Of a DNA stretch of 64,000 nucleotides, positions 62,001 through 64,000 are shown piece after piece (position 1 is the first letter of the stretch; each line of letters begins with the position of its first letter). This DNA is from Diphasiastrum complanatum (lineage: Eukaryota > Streptophyta > Lycopodiopsida > Lycopodiales > Lycopodiaceae). A model generated the notes under the pieces. The model was not told where the DNA came from. It searched no databases and saw only the letters and a program-made list of their open reading frames with translations. The DNA lies in the NCBI GenBank assembly GCA_029204225.1, contig CM055107.1, positions 18,066,718 to 18,130,717 on the forward strand, given 5' to 3'. The translations under genes and the position numbers were made by a program.

Positions 62001-64000
62001 GTTTGCTTGGGTAATACAGGCTCAGAATCCTCAACGTCATCTGACTACGTATACTCGGACTCATCATCATCCTCAATGGAAGCTGCCGTATTCTTCGATG
62101 AACTCGCACCAGCCCCGGGAACTGGTTCTGGAGTCTATAACCGTTTGCTTTGGACTGAGTTCCAGATAGTAGAGAAGAATGCATCATGCTGGCACTTCCC
62201 TCTCAAGGACTCGAGTAACTCATTACGAATCTGAGTAAAACTCAGCTCGTTCATCATAGGCATTCTGCTAAGGGCATCTGCTACTGTATTGAATTTCCCC
62301 CGTCTATATCTGATAGACATATCAAACTCTTGCATCAACTCAGCCCAACGAGCTTTCCGACCTCTGAGCTCAAGCTGATTGCAAAGGTGCTTGAGACTTT
62401 CATGGTCTGATATGGAGCAAGCCCCTCCTAGCCCAGTGTGAGGACTGGTAGCATGCATACTGCCAGGTGTCGGCCACGTGGCACTGACGTGGCCGATTGC
62501 ACGTCGGGACCCAACGTGGGGCCCTATCCTGTTGACAGGGTCCCTAGACTATGTTAGGCCCGCCATGGCTATGGACCGTGTTGGGGCACACTACTCACAC
62601 TGTCTTGCCCTGTTGGTCATGTACGCTGGATGCGACCCTGACTGTGGATCTAACCTCCTGTGTTCTCTAGGGTTCGGCATTGGTTACGTACTCGTAACAC
62701 TTATCCCTAGCCTTGAACATTTTCCAAATACGGTGATTGCGAGTTCGCCTGTGGATGTTTCTTCGTCTGTGCAAGCTCGCATGGACAACATGGAGAGGAC
62801 CATGGCAGAGATGAGAGCGATACTTTCGACTGTAGCTGGAAGTTATGTGTTATCCTCACAGTATGCCCCACCATATCCATATCTTTTTCCGTCTCTTCTG
62901 GTAACAAAATGTTGAAAGCCAAGACTGAGGTGTCTTAAACTGCCCTTCAGCTCTTTTAAGTCCCTTTAGCTCATTTTGGGCTCTTCCAACATCAAATATA
63001 ACTCGACTAATTAAATACTGTTGCTATATATGGCCAATACACGACGAAAGTTGTCAAATGATGACTAATAAGAGTTAAAACCATCTACTTCCAAAATCTT
63101 GATCAATATTCAGCTCTAGGTCCAACTTCATTGGTGTACTAGTTGAACACGGGCCTTGCTCTCATCTTGTACATAAAGTTTACACCTCTCCTATAGTGTG
63201 CACATTGTAAACCAATAACAAGATCAATGAATGTTGCCAATATGTTGTACAAGTGCTAACAATGTTGTTTTGGCCTTCTTGAGCACTATGTTTTTCCTTC
63301 ACCTCCAAAGAAGTAAGAGAAATGTAGCGTTTTGGTATGTATGTAACATGCACGAAGCTAATGTGAATGTGTCTCTACAAAAGTAACCTACAACTAATGC
63401 TTGGGTGTTGATGATTCAATCAGGAATGTTGTAGCATATAGCTTGTGCTATGCATGATGAAGTTGATGGTTTAAAACCTTGCAATTGATTGTAAAGTTCA
63501 AAATGGTACATCTTCATAGAACAAATGGACTAGGTTGTCCTCTTTCTTTGATCGTGTTGACTCTACCCTGTGTTGTTTGGGTACTATCATCGACCTAACG
63601 TCAAATATCTAAATAGCGAACACTTGGTTGACAATACACCCATGTATGCCCAAAAGAATTGGCTTTTGTATTTATGAAATGAAAAGTTGGCATGTCATAG
63701 TTTTCTGGCATTATTGATCATTTTTAATGTTTGGAGGTTGCTTGCCAAAAAGTCCTCAAGCATTTGTATTATACTAACCCTATTTCGGACATCTTAATTA
63801 GGTGATGATGGATCATCAAGGAAGAAAGGCTTTTTGTCATCCTTGGTTGGTCCTAGTGGCAAATATGAAAGTTATGCTATTCGGTTTGTTGGCCACTCTT
63901 TGGGTGGTTCTATTGCTGCCATTACAGCTATGTTGGTTCGTATGAATTGTCCACTGGCACCAATAGTTCAAGACAATTAACTGTAATTTTTTAAATGATT
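29347..64000 (+). CDS. Membrane class 3 lipase, sn-1 diacylglycerol lipase-like (partial at right edge)
   Basis: Ten exons were rebuilt by splice sites and phase: 29347-29625, 47566-47710, 47837-48056, 49855-49955, 50402-50526, 50866-50957, 54042-54147, 55170-55324, 55638-55804 and 63802-about 63939. Every junction is GT-AG and every codon phase closes without a stop, giving about 509 residues. Order: four hydrophobic segments (two in exon 1, one each in exons 2 and 3), AHYREMFSHGIQELLCCLGK, DEVDSVASLLGELVSYRASG, GDNWWRGHAAAFLK, CIVIAVRGTESPEDLLTDGL, FAHAGVLEAAREL, then VGHSLGGS with the nucleophile Ser. This matches the plant lipase family with an N-terminal membrane domain (alpha/beta-hydrolase fold, lipase_3). 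Activity would be hydrolysis of acyl esters of glycerolipids at a membrane, from family knowledge. The acidic and His catalytic residues lie beyond the window. Introns 1 (17.9 kb) and 9 (8.0 kb) are very long and transposon-filled. Confidence 0.93.
29730..31870. other. First part of lipase intron 1: no gene seen
   Basis: This contains a short CT/C-rich tract (30205-30234) and the dispersed-repeat copy at 30395-30560. The remainder is AT-rich DNA with no supported element. Confidence 0.5.
30395..30560 (+). repeat. Dispersed repeat, copy B (partner 240-410)
   Basis: The same word order as 240-410: TTATGGAGACATTTTTATGC, CTCCCATGG, TTTTAGTCTTATGTACC, AAAAGACATTGATGAAGC, then a T/C-rich tail. Divergence of the two copies is moderate. 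Lies inside lipase intron 1. Confidence 0.5.
31930..33590 (-). mobile_element. hAT transposase remnant (second member of the local family)
   Basis: On the minus strand an exon at about 33590-33425 reads FRKEFQNRTGLQPIYRILRE then GCTLGLLYEFLDKLGEQLAL, ending at a GTACGT donor. A second exon (33270-33007) reads EIRDLWQSRWE, a stop, then FHHTLHVVANVLHSLWRSL and FCDRELKNKWNEYISKVYP. The first part aligns with LLRPLYIVLRMADSEGSTLG-LVYELMDLIGQ of the plus-strand transposase at 39978-42331, and the second with HSVVHMLHPLF-ADRELEADWLQY; the intron is at the same place. A D/E-rich tail (EETSEEEYIEEEPEDDGSS) lies at 32120-31940. Upstream transposase domains are absent. Confidence 0.7.
32200..32990. other. 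Interior of the hAT remnant: no coding feature
   Basis: Between the acidic tail and the C-terminal exon there is AT-rich sequence with ACTAGTGACTAGT-type short repeats (32905-32955). A plus-strand frame at 32463-32738 is unassigned. Confidence 0.35.
35690..36080 (-). repeat. Imperfect tandem repeats in the copia leader
   Basis: Units of about 24-36 bases built from CAGGTACTGCCTGTCC and CTCAGATACTGCC words repeat about a dozen times (plus-strand reading) between the PBS and gag start. The unit is C/T/G-rich and unlike the rest of the element. Frames across it are artefacts of the repetition. Confidence 0.7.
36132..36143 (-). other. Primer binding site complementary to initiator tRNA-Met
   Basis: The minus strand reads TGGTATCAGAGC directly after the LTR end. 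This is the standard plant LTR-retrotransposon PBS, and its position fixes the element's polarity and LTR boundary. Confidence 0.9.
36144..36543 (-). repeat. 5' LTR of the copia element
   Basis: 400 bases bounded by TG...CA: on the minus strand it starts TGTTAGGAATTAATGG and ends GATTCTATCA next to the PBS. A TATA-like ATAAATATAAAATAG (plus strand, 36406-36420) lies inside. I did not find the partner LTR in the window. Confidence 0.8.
36545..36945. other. No gene seen
   Basis: Non-coding intron DNA flanking the copia LTR. The neighbouring segment 37235-37310 (TAGCTGCCTGCTATTACTGC, then TTATATGGGATGACA) recurs at 46850-46915, so part of this flank is a dispersed repeat. Confidence 0.4.
36950..37205. 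repeat. Self-complementary CG-word array, locus 3 (GGACGCGTCC type)
   Basis: CG-rich blocks alternate with long A/T tracts: GGACCCGGACGTGTCC and CCCCGGACGCGTCC, then a run of T and A, GACGCGTCCGGGGGTCCGGA, another long T/A run, and GGGCGCGTCCGGATGCGGACG with CGTCCGCGTCCGGGTCCCAC. The outer blocks are inverted (GGACCCGGACG versus CGTCCGGGTCC), so the unit can fold back. No ORF is present. Confidence 0.7.
37210..38660. other. No gene seen
   Basis: Intron 1 DNA with a short repeat in common with 46850-46915. Frames on the minus strand at 37850-38435 are unassigned. An MITE- or LTR-like origin is possible but no ends were recognised. Confidence 0.4.
38668..40017 (-). other. Long unassigned open frame (449 codons)
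   Basis: An uninterrupted minus-strand frame of 1.35 kb, rich in Trp, Phe, Cys and Leu and without a recognised domain. The opposite strand contains diverged repeats of an AAGC-ATATGGA-CAGCCAGGAATGCC-type word (38581, 39589, 39808), which would explain the absence of stops. It partly overlaps the start of the hAT transposase on the other strand. I think it is more likely a stop-poor internal region of a non-autonomous retroelement than a gene. Confidence 0.25.
39978..42331 (+). mobile_element. hAT transposase, nearly full-length but with stops (DUF659 type)
   Basis: The main frame (39978-41275) starts with a Ser/Pro-rich region (MEDVEEISSFLPSHPDDLPS), then REATQAVASLIYELNLPFAI, RAFRLAQSVSPSWRVPSSEV, SIMSDGWTDVRRRPILNILV, a TAG, FLRAVDCS, VVTMMTDNATNCIQMGVLLE, HTPCAAHGIDHLIRDIGAL and RVFSQLDLNKPAPTRFA, two TAGs, MVASDLW and GSTLGLVYELMDLIGQFLQL. 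This is the DUF659 / hAT order (SDGWTD and DNA-x-N catalytic-fold motifs, CAAH). A 116-base intron (41276-41391, GTAAGC to CTGCAG) joins in phase to RMTELKFIWETRWNYFHRSI and DRELEADWLQY. A frame change near 41670 leads to a Pro-rich region, AT-hook-like RKRPGRPKG and GKRGRPHR, and an acidic end (DEDDESSPSD) at 42331. The standard hAT dimerisation motif was not found. No TIRs or TSDs were identified. Confidence 0.82.
41276..41391 (+). other. Intron of the hAT transposase
   Basis: 116 bases, GAGAG|GTAAGC ... CACCTGCAG|GATGACC. It joins phase 2 to phase 2 (AG+G = Arg). The same position carries an intron in the minus-strand remnant (donor GTACGT at 33424, acceptor CCCAG at 33271), supporting both calls. 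Confidence 0.75.
42805..43136 (-). pseudogene. Small charged ORF, left-arm copy (frameshifted)
   Basis: Minus-strand ATG at 43136: MAERIPPRPEGEARRKLEED, then VRRHNERHRKQEADIAKMLR, QARRRNPEPKHP, then Pro-rich PPVPPAPTVELDLEEQIGMN and FTRR. There the frame breaks in a GCGGCCGCCG stretch (near 42900). In another frame the match to the right-arm copy resumes (EAARANREAERERQNNAPDE) to a TAG at about 42806. The predicted protein of about 115 residues is a helix-rich, Arg/Glu-rich peptide. I recognise no family. A TATA-like TTAAATAGG lies about 190 bases upstream of the ATG in both arms. Confidence 0.5.
43411..43740 (+). repeat. 84-bp tandem repeat, about 4 copies
   Basis: Units start ACATGCT(G/A)CACTCCGATTGG at 43411, 43490, 43575 and 43659 (spacings 79, 85, 84) and contain GGTGTACCTGTCCGGATTTG. 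The last unit is degenerate. A single inverted unit fragment occurs at 44161-44190, so the inverted arms include one repeat edge. Long frames on both strands here only reflect the repeat. Confidence 0.9.
43855..44095. repeat. Self-complementary CG-word array, locus 4 (GGTACCGCGG type)
   Basis: GGTACC/GGTACCGCGG words recur about nine times in 240 bases, often as inverted pairs. Positions 43909-43936 form a perfect 28-base palindrome (half-site CCATTATGGTACCG). An (AT)n run of about 22 units (43957-44000) sits in the middle and the array ends in a run of A. It occupies the loop of the fold-back structure. Confidence 0.85.
44432..44784 (+). pseudogene. Small charged ORF, right-arm copy (one premature stop)
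   Basis: The ATG near 44432 opens MAERIPASLEGEARRKLEED, VRRHNERHWKQEADIAEML, then TGA where the left arm has CGA (Arg), and continues in frame as QTRERHPELQIP, VELDLDEQIGMNFTRW, MVRERAAQEAARANREAERE and APDEGEESVEDP-stop at 44784. About 116 codons in total. The CGA to TGA change is the expected result of CpG deamination. Comparing the two arms shows the full reading frame is conserved at the protein level apart from one lesion each, which argues that it was once coding. Confidence 0.5.
44910..47560. other. End of lipase intron 1: no gene seen
   Basis: AT-rich intron DNA. 46850-46915 is a dispersed repeat shared with 37235-37310. Small frames at 46191-46451 and 46592-46852 have no recognised domain. 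The intron ends in a pyrimidine tract and TTTTTCTAG at 47565. Confidence 0.5.
47566..47710 (+). CDS. Lipase exon 2 (third membrane segment)
   Basis: Acceptor TTTTTCTAG, donor GTAAGT, 145 bases, phase 0 in and phase 1 out. It reads IWYSRWHLWSRFGSIVMILQ then LIGAVYLSSMSIKRQ. W-x-x-W-x-RF followed by a hydrophobic stretch is at the expected place for the third membrane helix. Only this frame joins both neighbours without a stop. Intron 2 is 126 bases. Confidence 0.9.
47837..48056 (+). CDS. Lipase exon 3 (fourth membrane segment and HYRE block)
   Basis: Acceptor CTCAAAG, donor GTATGT, 220 bases. The hydrophobic stretch LFVIVLVLAWMLVVSQCC is followed by GWRQLYEEHHEAWRAHYREM and FSHGIQELLCCLGKWKYL. 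The W-x-AHYRE-x-F-x-HGI-x-x-x-LCCLG block is a family hallmark. Intron 3 is 1,798 bases. Confidence 0.95.
48057..49854. other. Lipase intron 3
   Basis: 1,798 bases between exons 3 and 4. A frame around 49143-49403 has an AG|GTACAT start and looks exon-like, but exons 3 and 4 are already in phase without it. Confidence 0.6.
49855..49955 (+). CDS. Lipase exon 4
   Basis: Acceptor TTGTAACAG, donor GTATAC, 101 bases. It reads HTLAGDEVDSVASLLGELVS then YRASGASHLEFLAG. Its first base completes the CT carried from exon 3, and no frame shift is needed. The motif corresponds to the DEV-S-A-LLG-LV-YRASG-HLE-LAG block of plant homologues. Confidence 0.93.
50402..50526 (+). CDS. Lipase exon 5
   Basis: Acceptor ACTTGCAG, donor GTACAA, 125 bases. 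It reads ISLLQVRRPRKSQFLDESCD then APDTLITEATLLHPYAVAAYT, matching the expected hydrophilic connector ending in AAYT. Phase 1 in, phase 0 out. Confidence 0.93.
50866..50957 (+). CDS. Lipase exon 6
   Basis: Acceptor TCTTGCAG, donor GTTGGA, 92 bases. It reads GLLLDFGRHPFGFLCCWFHR then QGLLTPWNHS, the block ending RQG-LTPW that precedes the NWWRGH segment. Intron 6 contains an entire LTR element (51027-53922). Confidence 0.93.
51027..51445 (-). repeat. Left (3') LTR of the intron-6 element
   Basis: 419 bases, TG...CA in plus reading. It contains AGTACATATAAATAGGCC (TATA-like, about 51164-51181) and an internal GGTTAGGCGCCCTCAAGG. It differs from the right LTR by scattered single changes and short indels. 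Confidence 0.9.
51830..52498 (-). CDS. Unassigned 222-codon ORF inside the non-autonomous element
   Basis: MQDLQKCLENTFKDVPNKDT opens a frame with an acidic/polar N-terminal half, a hydrophobic stretch (GLLFIFSLCYIVSILLCIGN) and a polar end. No zinc knuckle, DSG, integrase or RT motif is present. It may be a captured host fragment or only an open stretch. The presence of one long frame in a young element is the only support. Confidence 0.3.
   Translation of the reverse strand: MQDLQKCLENTFKDVPNKDTSLHRNVGMVEHSSSLEPCVANDGCISKEFYEQASQINVLEKAEIKHSLKPFCTNGGGDKILSISTLVQSGVLLDFLGVQSGKLLVFFLKMMDNRFSHGLLFIFSLCYIVSILLCIGNGLWKVFGQQGPHLEHFGQQSVGDFVAVGQPATASCWLSESLRDSKASFYLGRNTHASPKSVPYADFPVLMLTSYDDGVALPSVGE
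53506..53922 (-). repeat. Right (5') LTR of the intron-6 element
   Basis: 417 bases, matching 51027-51445 nearly throughout and directly adjacent to the primer binding site. It would carry the element's promoter (TACATATAAATAGG). Confidence 0.9.
54042..54147 (+). CDS. Lipase exon 7
   Basis: Acceptor TAACTGCAG, donor GTATGC, 106 bases. It reads RAIIEGDNWWRGHAAAFLKG then SQLPPEALLKGRVHQ. GDNWWRGHAAAFL is strictly conserved in plant relatives. Phase 2 in, phase 0 out. Confidence 0.95.
55170..55324 (+). CDS. Lipase exon 8 (first core strands, RGTES motif)
   Basis: Acceptor CATGAACAG, donor GTAGGT, 155 bases. It reads KHRETVYFVAVVQHLRCIVI then AVRGTESPEDLLTDGL and CRECTLSDSDLSGLM. VIA-RGT-S-ED-L-D is the oxyanion-side signature of lipase_3 proteins. 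Confidence 0.95.
55638..55804 (+). CDS. Lipase exon 9
   Basis: Acceptor TGTACAG, donor GTGAAT, 167 bases. It reads ESLKRKLDETKPHFAHAGVL then EAARELALQLDSLTDG, ending FVKG. The H-x-G-x-x-EAAREL motif is the expected helix before the nucleophile elbow. Intron 9 is 7,997 bases. Confidence 0.93.
56361..56655 (+). mobile_element. Probable LTR-element 5' piece (PBS and leader)
   Basis: TTGGTATCAGAGCC at 56361-56374 is an initiator-tRNA-Met primer binding site following GAGTTATTACA, the expected CA end of an LTR. The leader that follows (TTGCTTGAAGTTGATCAAGG ... TTTTTTCTGCTACAATCGGG) is interrupted at 56656 by a solo LTR and appears to resume at 57153 with AAATTCAGCACCGGAAC-type and GGCGCCCATCTG-type text, like the leader of the intron-6 element. 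The LTR's own left edge was not found. Confidence 0.55.
56656..57147 (+). mobile_element. Solo LTR (gypsy-type) with target-site duplication
   Basis: TGTCATGCCCATGACTGG ... GTAGGACTTTACA, 492 bases, flanked on both sides by ATTAG (56651-56655 and 57148-57152). GTATAAATATACC at 56926-56938 is a TATA box. Its start resembles the gypsy LTR at 10946 (TGTTATGTCCATGACC). The flank match extends to CTTTACAATTAG because the LTR end and the target share CTTTACA. No internal sequence is present, as expected after LTR-LTR recombination. Confidence 0.75.
57153..58320. other. Non-coding part of lipase intron 9
   Basis: This contains GGCGCCCAT / GGGCGCCCATG words reminiscent of the leader of the 51-54 kb element, so part may be a related non-autonomous copia interior on the plus strand. 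No coding sequence. Confidence 0.35.
58330..58620 (-). mobile_element. Ty3/gypsy reverse transcriptase N-terminal fragment
   Basis: The minus strand reads LPLGLPVASLIDHKIELILG, then two stops, QPYRFSQKEEIEIIKQIKKH, HIQPRRSPWGASVLLKEKKD and EGFRMRV. This is the start of a gypsy RT (DH.IEL.PG, PYR.S..E..E...Q...L, I.PS.SP.GAPVL..KKKDG..RM). It is broken by stops and isolated from other pol domains. Confidence 0.75.
58700..60380. other. Non-coding intron 9 DNA, with a GC-richer block at 59014-59400
   Basis: TGTTAGAGCCCAATCTCAGC at 59014 begins a GC-rich 300-400-base block rich in GTCACAGGTC, GTGACCAAGTG and GCCGG words that looks like an LTR start, but I found neither a matching partner nor a clear end. 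The rest is AT-rich. Confidence 0.35.
60383..60646 (-). repeat. 3' LTR of the chromovirus
   Basis: 264 bases. In minus reading it is TGTTACGAGTACGTAACC ... CCAGTCCTCACA. It is about 95% similar by eye to 62437-62699. Similarity continues 26 bases past the LTR end in both copies (GGGCTAGGAGGGGCTTGCTC then CATA). Confidence 0.85.
62437..62699 (-). repeat. 5' LTR of the chromovirus
   Basis: 263 bases, pairs with 60383-60646. It is followed on the minus strand after only about 26 bases by RNase H coding sequence, so everything from PBS to RT has been deleted. No canonical PBS is visible. Confidence 0.85.
62710..62915 (+). mobile_element. Possible gag-like fragment
   Basis: The plus-strand frame reads PVDVSSSVQARMDNMERTMA then EMRAILSTVAGSYVLSSQYA, a coiled-coil opening like those upstream of many gypsy gag domains. 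It abuts the chromovirus LTR in the opposite orientation, so it belongs to another insertion or is fortuitous. Confidence 0.3.
62930..63801. other. Last part of lipase intron 9
   Basis: AT-rich intron sequence without recognised elements, ending in the acceptor ATCTTAATTAG at 63801. Confidence 0.6.
63802..63939 (+). CDS. Lipase exon 10 (nucleophile elbow GHSLGG)
   Basis: Acceptor TTAATTAG. It reads DDGSSRKKGFLSSLVGPSGK then YESYAIRFVGHSLGGSIAAI. GHSLGG is at 63891-63908, with Ser the predicted catalytic nucleophile. The 3' end is uncertain. A GTATGA donor at 63940 fits, because beyond it the frame reads MNCPLAPIVQDN and stops, which does not resemble the family. The rest of the gene is outside the window. 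Confidence 0.9.

Larger units (their letters stand above)
60383..62699 (-). mobile_element. Internally deleted Ty3/gypsy chromovirus
   Basis: Minus strand: 5' LTR (62699-62437), then directly RNase H end (SDHESLKHLCNQLELRGRKA then RWAELMQEFDMSIRYRRGKF and NTVADALSRMP), linker, HHCC zinc region (YECHDSPNAGHPGIQKTYEL and CQKCQ), integrase core (WESISMDIVGLPKTQKGNDA, AIVSDLDSKLNGNFW, STTDHPQT) with LEFAYNSTKHSATGYSPFML, the KLSPRYFGPF-I motif, and a chromodomain (EPEEILDSRETQTHHTLYRE then YLVKWNDEPVENTAWE), PPT TTAAGGGGGAGGGAG and 3' LTR (60646-60383). Gag, protease and RT are gone. Several stops and frame changes are present. The chromodomain marks it as a chromovirus; such domains direct integration by binding chromatin marks, from family knowledge. 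Confidence 0.9.

Noticed and set aside
62478-62700. Plus-strand frame through the chromovirus LTR
   Set aside because: It is an LTR read in the antisense direction; only the part after 62710 could be an unrelated gag-like fragment.
1-64000. CRISPR arrays, tRNA or rRNA genes, bacterial operons, organellar DNA
   Set aside because: No regularly spaced identical repeats with unique spacers and no tRNA/rRNA signatures; introns, LTR elements and plant gene families show this is nuclear eukaryotic DNA.

Overview
This window is nuclear DNA from a land plant with a large, repeat-rich genome. The evidence is AT-rich sequence with long (CT)n/(GA)n and (GT)n microsatellites, many decayed Ty1/copia, Ty3/gypsy, hAT and CACTA elements, and a spliced gene with GT-AG introns up to about 18 kb. 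The gene content (plant-type proteasome alpha subunit, plant DAG-lipase-like protein, SURF2-like exon) is plant. I lean towards a fern or another seed-free or gymnosperm-type giant genome because of the intron sizes and repeat style, but the sequence does not prove the lineage.

Three host genes are well supported. (1) A SURF2-like first exon lies on the minus strand near 1.74-1.99 kb, with a (GA)n tract in its 5' leader. (2) A complete, uninterrupted 20S proteasome alpha-type-4 subunit (PAC1/PSMA4 family) lies on the minus strand at 20237-20989. (3) A membrane-anchored class 3 (sn-1 diacylglycerol-type) lipase lies on the plus strand. I could rebuild ten phase-consistent exons from 29347 to about 63939. 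The gene runs off the right edge just after the GHSLGG nucleophile motif, so more than half of the window is one gene. Its intron 1 (17.9 kb) and intron 9 (8.0 kb) hold most of the other features listed here.

Two less certain genes lie between 11.4 and 14.9 kb: an unrecognised minus-strand gene with acidic exons, and a plus-strand histone H3-like fragment followed by a Lys/Ser/Pro-rich tail, probably a pseudogene. They are divergent, and between them is a roughly 500-bp module duplicated in direct orientation at 749-bp spacing. Each copy has a TATA-like box at its end and GATATCGG-type words.

Mobile DNA from left to right: a gypsy RT/LTR remnant (2.7-3.5 kb); a compound microsatellite super-array (5.4-6.95 kb); a CACTA remnant (7.5-9.3 kb); a gypsy 3' end with LTR (10.5-11.4 kb); a decayed gypsy element with two LTRs (15.8-18.2 kb); a second copy of the first gypsy family (22.4-23.25 kb); a copia gag/integrase remnant (25.7-26.6 kb) and a third gypsy-family copy (26.6-27.1 kb). 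Inside lipase intron 1 are a hAT remnant (31.9-33.6 kb), a copia element with PBS and LTR (33.7-36.5 kb), a second and fuller hAT transposase (40.0-42.3 kb) and a 2.2-kb fold-back structure whose two arms each carry a broken copy of one small charged-protein ORF (42.7-44.9 kb). Intron 6 holds a young-looking non-autonomous copia-type element (51.0-53.9 kb). Intron 9 holds a solo LTR with target duplication, a gypsy RT fragment and an internally deleted chromovirus (60.4-62.7 kb).

Four loci (4.8-5.2, 10.0-10.5, 36.95-37.2 and 43.86-44.1 kb) consist of short self-complementary CG-rich words (GACGTCGGA-, GGACGCGTCC- and GGTACCGCGG-type) separated by A/T tracts. They share an architecture but not a word, and no known family explains them here. 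I found no tRNA, rRNA, CRISPR or bacterial-type features.
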